From: Vibrio ichthyoenteri ATCC 700023
GTDB taxonomy: Bacteria; Pseudomonadota; Gammaproteobacteria; Enterobacterales; Vibrionaceae
Assembly: GCF_000222605.1 (NCBI RefSeq)
Contig: NZ_AFWF01000143.1
Span: 1-49,870, forward strand
DNA length: 49,870 nt
Reading direction: 5' to 3'
Part shown: one piece after another, positions 1 to 8,323 of the stretch
How positions within the stretch are numbered: the first letter of the stretch is position 1
How the letters are laid out: every line of letters starts with the position of its first letter
Position numbers and translations under genes: made by a program
Notes under the pieces: generated by a model
The model's input: the letters and a program-made list of their open reading frames with translations, nothing else
What the model was told of the DNA's origin: nothing
Database searches by the model: none

Positions 1-70
1 CTTTTTTGTTATCTCGTTCTTTCCTCACCACGATCAATTTGGCAATAGAGTCGAGATAAAGCCTAGATAC
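1..70. other. window edge, no gene recognised
   Basis: I see no coding region in these 70 bases. They probably belong to the space between glnS and a neighbour outside the window. Confidence 0.5.
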
Positions 71-105
71 AAAAATGCCAGTCATAAGACTGGCATTTTT
101 TCTAT
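71..105. terminator. bidirectional terminator after glnS
   Basis: AAAAATGCCAGTC and GACTGGCATTTTT form a 13-bp stem around a 4-nt loop (71-100), with T-runs on both strands. It lies 10 nt past the glnS stop, so it can end glnS and any convergent gene to the left. Confidence 0.85.
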
Positions 106-114
106 TTTTGGTGA

Positions 115-1785
115 TTACTCAGCGTCAATTTTTGCCCAAGTATCACGTAGGCCAACCGTACGGTTGAAGACTAGCTTCTCTGCAGAAGAGTCTTTCTTAT
201 CCGCGCAGAAGTAACCCATACGCTCAAACTGGTAACCTTTCTCCGCTTCAGCTTTCGCAAGGCTTGGCTCAACAAAACCATTCAACACAACCAGTGAATC
301 AGGGTTAATTGTTTCAGCAAAGTTATCCGCCGCTGCAGGGGTTGGCACAGTAAATAGACGATCGTATAGACGAATGTCTGCTGGTACACCTTGCTCTGCA
401 GATACCCAGTGAATTACGCCTTTTACTTTACGGCCATCAGCAGGGTTCTTTCCTAGCGTCTCTGCATCGTAGCTACAGAAGATCGTTGTGATGTTACCTT
501 CTGCATCTTTTTCAATACGATCAGCTTGAATCACGTAAGCACCGCGTAGACGCACTTCTTTGCCTAGCACCAAACGTTTGTACTTCTTGTTCGCTTCTTC
601 GCGGAAGTCCTCACGCTCAATCCAAACTTCGCGAGTAAATGGTACTTCACGATCACCCATTTCAGGTTTGTTTGGATGGTTAGCAATCGTCAATGTTTCA
701 ACTTTACCAGCTTCGAAGTTTTCAATCACGATCTTAACCGGATCAAGAACTGCCATCGCACGAGGTGCGTTTTCGTTCAAATCATCACGGATACAAGACT
801 CAAGAGAGCCCATTTCGATCATGTTGTCTTGCTTGGTCACACCAATACGCTTACAGAACTCACGGATAGACGCAGAGGTGAAACCACGGCGACGTAGACC
901 AGAGATCGTAGGCATACGTGGATCATCCCAACCGTTAACCAATTTTTCAGTCACAAGTTGGTTAAGCTTACGCTTAGACATCACTGTGTATTCTAGATTT
1001 AGACGGCTGAACTCGTACTGACGAGGTTGGCAATCAATCGTAATATTTTCAAGAACCCAATCGTATAGACGACGGTTGTCTTGGAACTCAAGCGTACAGA
1101 TTGAGTGAGTAATGCCTTCTAGCGCATCTGAAATACAGTGCGTAAAGTCGTACATTGGGTAAATGCACCACTTGTCACCCGTTTGGTGATGCTCTGCAAA
1201 ACGCACACGGTAAAGAACAGGATCGCGCATTACGATGAACGAAGATGCCATATCGATCTTCGCACGTAGACACGCTGTACCTTCTTGGAAGCCGCCGTCA
1301 CGCATCTTTTCAAATAGCGCAAGGTTCTCTTCCACACTGCGGTCGCGGTATGGGCTTGGCTTACCAGGTTGCGTTAGCGTACCGCGGTATTCACGGATCT
1401 GCTCAGGACTTAGCTCTTCAACATACGCTAAGCCTTTGGTAATTAATTCCACTGCGTAGCCGTATAGCTTATCGAAGTAGTTTGATGAGTAACATACATC
1501 ACCACTCCACTCAAAGCCTAACCAGCTCACATCATTCTTAATTGACTCAACGTATTCAACGTCTTCTTTTTCTGGGTTTGTGTCATCGAAACGAAGGTTA
1601 CACTGACCCTGATAGTCCTGAGCAATACCAAAGTTAAGGCAAATTGACTTAGCGTGACCGATATGCAGATAACCGTTAGGCTCTGGCGGGAAACGAGTAT
1701 GCACGCTTGTGTGTGTACCATCTGCTAAATCTTTATCAATGATTTGGCGAATGAAATTCGATGGACGAGCTTCAGCTTCACTCAT
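115..1785 (-). CDS. glnS: glutaminyl-tRNA synthetase
   Basis: Cytoplasmic class I aminoacyl-tRNA synthetase that charges tRNA-Gln with glutamine using ATP. The 556 residues match the usual length of the bacterial enzyme (about 550). The ATP-binding HIGH motif is at residues 41-44 within [14 protein letters not shown], and the second class I signature appears as VMSKRKL near residue 270; the C-terminal half is the beta-barrel anticodon-binding region. The ATG follows a good ribosome-binding site (GAGGTG). The gene is separate from nagE, with its own leader and a terminator immediately downstream. In enterobacteria glnS also sits beside the nag genes, so the neighbourhood is conserved. Confidence 0.98.
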   Translation of the reverse strand: MSEAEARPSNFIRQIIDKDLADGTHTSVHTRFPPEPNGYLHIGHAKSICLNFGIAQDYQGQCNLRFDDTNPEKEDVEYVESIKNDVSWLGFEWSGDVCYSSNYFDKLYGYAVELITKGLAYVEELSPEQIREYRGTLTQPGKPSPYRDRSVEENLALFEKMRDGGFQEGTACLRAKIDMASSFIVMRDPVLYRVRFAEHHQTGDKWCIYPMYDFTHCISDALEGITHSICTLEFQDNRRLYDWVLENITIDCQPRQYEFSRLNLEYTVMSKRKLNQLVTEKLVNGWDDPRMPTISGLRRRGFTSASIREFCKRIGVTKQDNMIEMGSLESCIRDDLNENAPRAMAVLDPVKIVIENFEAGKVETLTIANHPNKPEMGDREVPFTREVWIEREDFREEANKKYKRLVLGKEVRLRGAYVIQADRIEKDAEGNITTIFCSYDAETLGKNPADGRKVKGVIHWVSAEQGVPADIRLYDRLFTVPTPAAADNFAETINPDSLVVLNGFVEPSLAKAEAEKGYQFERMGYFCADKKDSSAEKLVFNRTVGLRDTWAKIDAE

Positions 1786-1828
1786 CTATAGCACCTCAAT
1801 TGTTTTAGTATTGTCAGAGAAAAGTGGC

Positions 1829-1855
1829 TCTGAGGCAGTGAAGTCACTGCTCAGA
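1829..1855 (-). promoter_or_regulatory. hairpin in the glnS leader
   Basis: TCTGAG-G-CAGTG faces CACTG-CTCAGA across a 4-nt loop, an 11-bp stem with one bulged base, 44 nt upstream of the glnS start. It would lie in the 5' leader if transcription begins further upstream. There is no T-run after it in the glnS direction, so it is not an obvious terminator. The role is unknown. Confidence 0.35.
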
Positions 1856-1981
1856 CCATAGTGAGACTAATGATCCACAATTCTGACTCAAGACACAACA
1901 AGAACTCGTCTTTTATTGCTAAATAATCCCTTCCCAGCGCCAGCTACAGCCCTAGAGTGGTTTTTTAAATCAGCCAAACGT

Positions 1982-2007
1982 AAAAAAGCCTCCCGAGGGA
2001 GGCTTTT
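1982..2007 (-). terminator. rho-independent terminator of nagE
   Basis: AAAAGCCTCCC/GGGAGGCTTTT makes an 11-bp stem with a 2-nt loop, followed in the nagE direction by six T. It lies 25 nt after the nagE stop. Confidence 0.9.
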
Positions 2008-2032
2008 AGACTTACATATTAACCCGTGGTTA

Positions 2033-3604
2033 CTATGGAAGTTTTACATCAGATAGGTCTTCGTTAGCACCGATTGCTTTCATTTCGCCAGCAACGATTT
2101 CCGCTAGAGGACCAAGGATAACTTGTAGGTTGTTTTCACCTAGTTTCACAACACCTTTCGCACCAAGCTTCTTAAGAACATCTTCGTTAGCAACAGTACG
2201 GTCTTTTAGAGTAAGACGTAGACGAGTGATACAAGCATCAATTGAAGTTAGGTTGTCGTGACCACCTAGAGCTTTTAGGTATTGACGAGCTAGGTCACCC
2301 TTCACTGCTTCACCAGCTGGAGCTGCTGCAGCTTCGTCATCATCTTCACGGCCTGGCGATTTCAAGTTGAAAGCGCGGATAGCGAAGCTGAAAGTGAAGA
2401 AGTATAGAGCACCGAACGCAAGACCGATTAGCAGTAGAACGAATGGCTTAGTTGCTAGACCCCAGTTTAGTAGGAAGTCGATTAGACCTGCAGAGAAGCC
2501 GAAGCCGTGCAGAGTACCGAACATGTTAGCAACTACTAGAGATAGACCAGTAAACACAGCGTGCATTGCGTATAGAGCAGGCGCTAGGAACACAAACATG
2601 AACTCTAGAGGCTCTGTAATACCTGTTAGGAATGAACAGAATGCTACTGAGAATAGTGCACCACCAACTTGGCTACGTTTTTCAGCAGGCGCTGCTAGGT
2701 ACATTGCAAGAGCTGCACCAGGTAGACCAAACATCATTACTGGGAAGAAACCGTTCATGAATACCCCAGCAGACTTATCGCCGCCGAAGTAACGGTGTAG
2801 GTCACCAGACTTGATAGTATCAGTTACTGTGTTAACAGTTGCAGTGATTTCAGGCGTCACTGTGTTAACAAAGTTGAACGTGTACTCTTGACCAGCAACT
2901 AGAGTTTTCGCTAGAGCTGGGTCAACACACAACTGTTTTAGTGATGGTAGAGCTTGACCAGCTGCAGAAGCTGCAGAGATCACGATCTCTTGACATGAAC
3001 CCATACCGAACCAGAAGTAAGAGTTCAATACGTGGTGTAGACCTACAGGGATAAGTGCACGGTTAAGAGTACCGTAAACGAATTGACCAATAGCACCAGA
3101 AGTAGAAACTGCGTGTGCTAGAGCGTCAAGGCCGCCTTGGATTGAAGGCCATACCACACCCATGATTGCACCCATTACTAGAGCAAACAGACCAGCCATG
3201 ATAGGAACTAGACGTTTACCAGCAAAGAATGCCAACCACTCTGGAAGACGAGTCATGTGGAAAGCGTTGTAAGAGTGACCAGCGATGATACCAGCGATGA
3301 TACCACCAAAGAATGACATGTTAACGCTTGCGTCGATTGTTGCTGCTGTAGCAGTTAGAACGAAGTAAGCAACCGCACCAGCAAGACCTGCAGCACCGTT
3401 ACCGTCTTTAGAAAGACCGATCGCGATACCTAGACCAAATAGCAGTGGTAGTTGGCTGAAGATTGCGTTACCAGCAGAAGCCATAAACGCGATGTCTAGT
3501 AGGTCAGGTTGACCTAGTCGTAGTAGAAGCGCCGCAACAGGTAGTGTTGCGATAGGTAGCATAAGAGCTTTACCTAACTTCTGAGCATATCCAAGAATAT
3601 TCAC
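2033..3604 (-). CDS. nagE: PTS N-acetylglucosamine transporter, EIICB
   Basis: Inner-membrane phosphotransferase permease that imports and phosphorylates N-acetylglucosamine to GlcNAc-6-phosphate, the substrate of the adjacent nagA. The first ~400 residues are the multi-spanning EIIC domain; an acidic linker (DDDEAAAA) joins it to the EIIB domain, whose phosphorylation cysteine is about residue 458 in CITRLR. At 523 residues it ends after EIIB, whereas E. coli NagE (648 residues) continues into an EIIA domain; the phosphate must come from a separate IIA, probably IIA-Glc (inference). Translation starts at GTG (3602-3604), where the family N-terminus MNILGYAQKLGKALM begins, behind a GGGGGA/AAGG-rich ribosome-binding site. 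Divergent from nagA-nagC, with a shared CRP/NagC control region. Confidence 0.95.
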   Translation of the reverse strand: MNILGYAQKLGKALMLPIATLPVAALLLRLGQPDLLDIAFMASAGNAIFSQLPLLFGLGIAIGLSKDGNGAAGLAGAVAYFVLTATAATIDASVNMSFFGGIIAGIIAGHSYNAFHMTRLPEWLAFFAGKRLVPIMAGLFALVMGAIMGVVWPSIQGGLDALAHAVSTSGAIGQFVYGTLNRALIPVGLHHVLNSYFWFGMGSCQEIVISAASAAGQALPSLKQLCVDPALAKTLVAGQEYTFNFVNTVTPEITATVNTVTDTIKSGDLHRYFGGDKSAGVFMNGFFPVMMFGLPGAALAMYLAAPAEKRSQVGGALFSVAFCSFLTGITEPLEFMFVFLAPALYAMHAVFTGLSLVVANMFGTLHGFGFSAGLIDFLLNWGLATKPFVLLLIGLAFGALYFFTFSFAIRAFNLKSPGREDDDEAAAAPAGEAVKGDLARQYLKALGGHDNLTSIDACITRLRLTLKDRTVANEDVLKKLGAKGVVKLGENNLQVILGPLAEIVAGEMKAIGANEDLSDVKLP

Positions 3605-3675
3605 CTTTAGTTCCCCCTATAGGATTTGTATTTTGGTCGAGCGACTTTTTTTTGTTGCTCAATTTAGTCGAACTC

Positions 3676-3703
3676 AGTTTATGACATTAATTTTGCTCCG
3701 CAA
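3676..3703 (-). promoter_or_regulatory. candidate nagE promoter
   Basis: On the minus strand TTGCGG (3698-3703) and TAAACT (3676-3681) are 16 nt apart, which would put the start near 3668. The CRP site centre then lies about 60 nt upstream, the usual class I distance, and the first NagC-like palindrome covers the -35 box. The agreement of the three elements supports the call; the boxes alone are weak. Confidence 0.5.
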
Positions 3704-3708
3704 ATTAA
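3687..3708. promoter_or_regulatory. candidate NagC operator 1
   Basis: TTAATTTTGC-TCC-GCAAATTAAA is a near-perfect inverted repeat. As I recall it, this is the pattern of E. coli NagC sites (AATT and CGCAAATT halves about 5 nt apart). It overlaps the -35 box of nagE, a sensible place for repression lifted by GlcNAc-6-phosphate. Confidence 0.6.
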
Positions 3709-3720
3709 AACCTTATCATT

Positions 3721-3736
3721 TGTGATCATAATCACC
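3721..3736. promoter_or_regulatory. CRP-cAMP binding site
   Basis: TGTGATCATAATCACC matches TGTGA-N6-TCACA at nine of ten positions. It lies between the divergent nag genes, consistent with catabolite activation of GlcNAc use. Confidence 0.75.
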
Positions 3737-3973
3737 AGAAATAGGTATAGCGGAAGGTTTTTGCTAGCGAGATCATAAAACTTATTTTACAATTCAAAAA
3801 AATGCCATTTAGCAGATATTATTCGCTGCACTGAAACACGAAACATTCGAGTTTAATGTCTTATAGCATAAGGCTTCAGCTCTACTTACAATATTGCTAT
3901 TAAAGATAGAATGATTTCGCGAGGAAGAGCACGTCAATGATGCTAAGAGAGGGGATATCCTTCATTTGCTAAA

Positions 3974-3996
3974 GATAATTTGCGACCTAATTGAAG
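3974..3996. promoter_or_regulatory. candidate NagC operator 2
   Basis: On the minus strand TTCAATT-AGGT-CGCAAATTATC resembles operator 1, with the same CGCAAATTA half. It lies 93 nt upstream of nagA and about 290 bp from operator 1, an arrangement like the looped pair at E. coli nagE-nagB. The left half is imperfect. Confidence 0.45.
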
Positions 3997-4088
3997 CTCA
4001 CAAATAAAGTAAACAAGTGAGGATTTTGTCTCCAGTTTTGGGTCGCGACAAAATTTCAAGAGTTCAACTTTATAAGGATTAGCTAATC

Positions 4089-5225
4089 ATGTATGCGCTA
4101 ACAAACTGTAAAATCTATACAGGCAACGATGTTCTGGTTGACCACGCAGTCATCATCAACAACGATATCATCGAATCTGTGTGCCCTGTTTCTGCTTTAC
4201 CTGCCGATATCGAAACACGTGATTTGAACGGCGCAATCCTAAGCCCTGGCTTTATTGACTTGCAGTTAAATGGTTGTGGCGGCGTGATGCTCAATGATGA
4301 AATCACGGCAGAAACGATGCAAATCATGCATGAAGCTAACCTAAAATCTGGCTGTACCAGCTTCCTTCCTACTTTGATTACTTCTTCTGACGAAGATATG
4401 CGTCAATCAGTAGCTGCGGCACGTGAATACCACGAAAAATACCAAAATCAATCGTTAGGTCTGCACCTTGAAGGTCCTTATCTTAACGTCGCGAAAAAAG
4501 GTATTCACAGCGTTGATTATATTCGTCCATCCGATGACAGCATGGTTGACTTTATGTGTGCCAACGCTGACGTAATCGCAAAAGTCACCTTGGCTCCAGA
4601 ACACAATGATGCAGCGCATATTGCCCGTCTAAAAGACGCGGGTATTGTGGTTTCTATCGGCCACACTAACGCCACTTACGCTGAAGCGCGTGAGAGCTTT
4701 GAACACGGCATCACTTTCGCCACCCACCTATTTAACGCGATGACCCCAATGGTTGGTCGTGAACCAGGTGTTGTAGGCGCAATCTATGATACGCCAGACG
4801 TTTACGCAGGTATCATTGCTGACGGTTTCCACGTTGACTACGCAAACATCCGTATCGCTCACAAAATTAAAGGCGAAAAATTAGTATTAGTGACCGATGC
4901 CACAGCTCCTGCAGGTGCTAACATGGATTACTTTATTTTTGTTGGTAAGAAAGTATATTACCGAGAAGGTAAGTGTGTTGATGAAAATGGCACGCTGGGC
5001 GGCTCAGCTCTCACAATGATTGAAGCAGTACAAAATACTGTTGAGCACGTCGGAATCGCTTTGGATGAAGCTATCCGCATGGCTACTTTGTATCCAGCAA
5101 AAGCAATTGGAGTTGATCACAAATTAGGCCGAGTTAAGCAAGGCATGATTGCCAACCTAACCGTGTTTAACCGTGACTTCCAAATCCAAGCGAATATTGT
5201 TAACGGACAATACGAGCAAGTGTAG
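4089..5225 (+). CDS. nagA: N-acetylglucosamine-6-phosphate deacetylase
   Basis: Cytoplasmic metal-dependent amidohydrolase that removes acetate from GlcNAc-6-phosphate to give glucosamine-6-phosphate, the first committed step after NagE uptake. 378 residues, close to the E. coli enzyme. Visible signatures are [13 protein letters not shown] (metal site, after residue 50), [22 protein letters not shown] and VTDATAPAG, the last holding the catalytic aspartate of the family. The ATG follows AAGGAT. nagC begins 2 nt after the stop, so the two are surely cotranscribed. No nagB deaminase gene is in this window. Confidence 0.97.
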   Translation: MYALTNCKIYTGNDVLVDHAVIINNDIIESVCPVSALPADIETRDLNGAILSPGFIDLQLNGCGGVMLNDEITAETMQIMHEANLKSGCTSFLPTLITSSDEDMRQSVAAAREYHEKYQNQSLGLHLEGPYLNVAKKGIHSVDYIRPSDDSMVDFMCANADVIAKVTLAPEHNDAAHIARLKDAGIVVSIGHTNATYAEARESFEHGITFATHLFNAMTPMVGREPGVVGAIYDTPDVYAGIIADGFHVDYANIRIAHKIKGEKLVLVTDATAPAGANMDYFIFVGKKVYYREGKCVDENGTLGGSALTMIEAVQNTVEHVGIALDEAIRMATLYPAKAIGVDHKLGRVKQGMIANLTVFNRDFQIQANIVNGQYEQV

Positions 5226-5227
5226 AC

Positions 5228-6442
5228 ATGAATGGCGGACAAATAGGTAACGTAGATTTAGTTAAACAACTAAATAGTGCAGCAGTGTATAGACTGATCG
5301 ACCAGCAAGGTCCTATTTCGAGGATACAGGTTGCTGACGTCAGTCAATTAGCTCCTGCGAGCGTCACAAAGATAACCCGCCAGCTTCTAGAACGTGGCCT
5401 TATCAAAGAGGTCGCGCAACAAGCCTCTACCGGGGGGCGTCGCGCAATATCACTGACAACAGAGGAAGCACCTTTCCACTCTGTTGCAGTTCGTCTAGGT
5501 CGTGACTATATCCAATTCAGTCTATTCGACCTTGGTGGCAAAGAACTAGCTTCTGACTACCAAGAATTCTACTACACCACCCAAGGTGAACTCGTTGACG
5601 GCCTGCTGTTGTTCCTCAAGAACTTCATTCAGTACAATCAGTCGACGATTAATCAGTTGATCGCTATTGGTGTTGCATTACCAGGCCTAATCAATCCTGA
5701 AACGGGTGTGGTTGAGTACATGCCAAACATCAACGTCGATAACTTGGCGATTGGTGATCTCATCCGTAATCACTTCCATGTTGAATGCTTTGTCGGTAAC
5801 GATGTTCGCGGCATGGCGCTTGCTGAACATTACTTTGGCGCGAGCCAAGACTGCCAAGACTCAATTCTGGTCAGTGTGCATCGAGGTACTGGTGCCGGTA
5901 TTATTGTTAATGGCCAAGTCTTCTTGGGCTATAACCGTAACGTGGGCGAAATCGGCCACATTCAAATCGATCCACTTGGCGAACAATGCCAATGTGGCAA
6001 CTTTGGCTGCTTAGAAACCGTCGCTGCCAACCCTGCTATTGTAGAACGTGTTAAGAAGCTAACTGCCCAAGGGTATGAATCAAGCTTAAGCGAGCTAAGC
6101 AGTATCACGATAAAAGATGTCTGCGAGCATGCTAATCGCGGTGATGAACTGGCGATTCAAAGCTTGGTTCGTGTTGGTAATCAGCTGGGTAAAGCGATTG
6201 CAATCACCATCAACTTGTTTAACCCACAAAAAGTTATCATTGCCGGTGATATCACCAGTTGCGAAGACATTCTCTTCCCTGCCATTCGTCGAAATGTTGA
6301 GAATCAATCACTGCCGACCTTCCATGCGGAATTGCCAATTGTTGCCTCAGAGATCGATAAACAACCGACCATGAGTGCTTTTGCCATGATCAAACGTGCC
6401 ATGTTAAACGGTGTTTTGTTACAAAAATTGCTGGAAGACTGA
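5228..6442 (+). CDS. nagC: NagC, ROK-family repressor of GlcNAc genes
   Basis: Transcription factor that represses GlcNAc (and in vibrios chitin-related) genes until it binds GlcNAc-6-phosphate. 404 residues. The N-terminal winged helix-turn-helix is around residues 15-60 (IQVADVSQLAPASVTKITR); the ROK sugar-sensing domain fills the rest. The ROK zinc motif is intact in GEIGHIQIDP followed by CQCGNFGCLE. It sits directly after nagA with a 2-nt gap and is followed by a strong terminator, giving a nagA-nagC unit. Its likely targets include the operators between nagE and nagA. The alternative Mlc is less likely because of the gene context. Confidence 0.95.
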   Translation: MNGGQIGNVDLVKQLNSAAVYRLIDQQGPISRIQVADVSQLAPASVTKITRQLLERGLIKEVAQQASTGGRRAISLTTEEAPFHSVAVRLGRDYIQFSLFDLGGKELASDYQEFYYTTQGELVDGLLLFLKNFIQYNQSTINQLIAIGVALPGLINPETGVVEYMPNINVDNLAIGDLIRNHFHVECFVGNDVRGMALAEHYFGASQDCQDSILVSVHRGTGAGIIVNGQVFLGYNRNVGEIGHIQIDPLGEQCQCGNFGCLETVAANPAIVERVKKLTAQGYESSLSELSSITIKDVCEHANRGDELAIQSLVRVGNQLGKAIAITINLFNPQKVIIAGDITSCEDILFPAIRRNVENQSLPTFHAELPIVASEIDKQPTMSAFAMIKRAMLNGVLLQKLLED

Positions 6443-6473
6443 TCGCTTAAGCAACAAGTTGAGTTAGAATAAC

Positions 6474-6500
6474 AGGCTATGTCGATGACATAGCCTTTTT
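6474..6500 (+). terminator. terminator of nagA-nagC
   Basis: AGGCTATGTC-gat-GACATAGCCT is a perfect 10-bp stem followed by five T, 31 nt after the nagC stop. Confidence 0.9.
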
Positions 6501-6528
6501 CATTTTAGGGACAGAGTAGTTTTATTGT

Positions 6529-8115
6529 ATGGAAATCATCTTAATTTCAGCAGCATTTATCGCAGGCTTTGTTGCTTTGAAATGTAACCTGCCCCCACTG
6601 GTTGGCTTTTTGCTGGCTGGTTTTGGTTTAAAAGCCGCAGGCTTTAGCTCCAACGACACCATCATTACCCTCGCCGACCTTGGTGTGACCTTACTTCTCT
6701 TTACCATCGGTTTAAAGCTTGACCTTAAAACCTTACTTTCGAAAGAAATTTGGGCAGGTGCCACCATTCACAACGTGTTGTCGACTGCAATATTCTCGAC
6801 TGCATTACTGTGTTTAAAAATACTCGGTGTCGGCTCACTTAGCGCCATGAGTATTGACCAAATCATTTTACTTGGATTCGCCCTGTCTTTCTCAAGTACC
6901 GTTTTTGCGGTTAAATCTTTGCAAGAAAAAGGCGAACTGAATGCAACTTACGGCACGATCGCAATCGGTATCTTGGTTATGCAAGATATCTTCGCGGTGG
7001 TATTCCTAACAGCCTCGACGGGCAAGTTGCCAGAATGGTACGCGATTATCCTATTTGCTTTGCCTCTGCTACGCCCACTATTCTACAAACTGCTAGATTG
7101 GGTTGGTCACGGTGAAATGCTGGTACTGTTTGGTATCTTCTTCGCTTTGGTCGTTGGTGCGGGCTTATTCGAACTGGTTGGCATGAAGGCCGATCTTGGT
7201 GCCTTGATACTTGGCATGTTGCTCGCTGGACATAAGAAAGCCTCTGAACTATCCAAATCACTCTTTAATCTTAAAGAATTATTTTTGGTGTGTTTTTTCC
7301 TCAACATCGGTTTATCTGAACAACCGACACTCTCTGGTTTCGCGCTGGCACTGATCTTTATGTTGATGCTGCCGCTCAAAGGTATCTTGTACTTCTTAGT
7401 GCTTAACTCGTTCAAGTTCCGAGTTCGTACCTCATTATTGTCATCTCTAAGCTTATTTAACTACAGTGAATTTGGCCTAATTGTTGGTGGTTTGGCATTT
7501 AAAATGGGCTGGATGAGCGGTGATATTTTGGTTGCCTTAGCGATTGCAGTGTCTATCTCATTTATTCTCGCTGCTCCTATCAACCGCCAAGGCCACGCGC
7601 TTTATCAACGTTCTAGCCGTTGGCTCAAAGAGCACGCAGCTGAAAAACTGCATGCGCGCGATCAACTGATTAACCCCGGACACGCGCAAATCCTTATTTT
7701 AGGAATGGGTCGCATTGGTACTGGAGCCTACGACGAGCTACGTCACCGTTACGGAAAAATAAGTCTTGGTATTGAAGTGCGTGAAGAAGCAGCTCATATT
7801 CATAAGTCTCAAGGTCGTAACGTCATTTCCGGCGATGCAACCGACCCCGATTTTTGGGAGCGTATTTTAGATACAGGCAAAGTTAAACTGGTCTTGCTCG
7901 CTATGCCCCATCACCAAGGGAATCAAATTGCTCTGGAGCAATTACGCCTGCGTAACTACCAAGGCCAAATAGCAGCGATTGCTGAATACCCAGACCAAAT
8001 CGAAACCCTGCTCGACAACGGTGTCGATGCGGCTTTTAATATTTATAGAGAAGCAGGCAGCGGCTTTGCTCGCCATGTTTGCGAGCAGTTAAAACCAGGC
8101 TTTGAAAAACCATAG
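6529..8115 (+). CDS. Kef-type monovalent cation:proton antiporter
   Basis: Inner-membrane CPA2-family antiporter, expected to exchange K+ or Na+ for H+. 528 residues. About 11-12 hydrophobic segments fill residues 1-360, including the conserved LLLFTIGLKLDLKTLL and LLGFALSFSSTVFAVKSLQ stretches of Kef/YbaL proteins. A cytosolic TrkA-N (RCK) domain follows from about residue 383, with the nucleotide-binding GMGRIGTGAYDEL motif, but there is no full TrkA-C domain, so it is shorter than KefC (620). The start codon has only a weak ribosome-binding site (AGGGA, some distance upstream). It is a single-gene unit between two terminators. The transported ion cannot be read from the sequence. Confidence 0.88.
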   Translation: MEIILISAAFIAGFVALKCNLPPLVGFLLAGFGLKAAGFSSNDTIITLADLGVTLLLFTIGLKLDLKTLLSKEIWAGATIHNVLSTAIFSTALLCLKILGVGSLSAMSIDQIILLGFALSFSSTVFAVKSLQEKGELNATYGTIAIGILVMQDIFAVVFLTASTGKLPEWYAIILFALPLLRPLFYKLLDWVGHGEMLVLFGIFFALVVGAGLFELVGMKADLGALILGMLLAGHKKASELSKSLFNLKELFLVCFFLNIGLSEQPTLSGFALALIFMLMLPLKGILYFLVLNSFKFRVRTSLLSSLSLFNYSEFGLIVGGLAFKMGWMSGDILVALAIAVSISFILAAPINRQGHALYQRSSRWLKEHAAEKLHARDQLINPGHAQILILGMGRIGTGAYDELRHRYGKISLGIEVREEAAHIHKSQGRNVISGDATDPDFWERILDTGKVKLVLLAMPHHQGNQIALEQLRLRNYQGQIAAIAEYPDQIETLLDNGVDAAFNIYREAGSGFARHVCEQLKPGFEKP

Positions 8116-8157
8116 TTTTTTTAATGACTTATTAAAGCCCCCTTAGATAATCGCTCT

Positions 8158-8186
8158 AAAATCCACCAAATGGTGGATTTTTTTTA
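8158..8186 (+). terminator. terminator after the Kef-type antiporter
   Basis: AAATCCACCA-aa-TGGTGGATTT followed by a long T-run, about 45 nt after the antiporter stop. Confidence 0.88.
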
Positions 8187-8323
8187 ATCAAACGAAGTTA
8201 AATTAAATATTATTTAATGCATTGGCATTTTTATGATTTTTTTTATCGCTAGCTGTTGCATTTTTTAACCAGAATGGCAAATTTATATACAAGAGATAAA
8301 TAAGGTTTAAATAAGGGATTAGT

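Larger units (their letters stand above)
3605..4088. promoter_or_regulatory. nagE / nagA divergent control region
   Basis: 484 nt without a gene. It holds a nagE promoter candidate, a CRP site and two NagC-like operators (listed separately). I could not settle a single promoter for nagA; AT-rich candidate boxes lie around 3884-3912. No small ORF with a convincing ribosome-binding site was seen. Confidence 0.7.
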
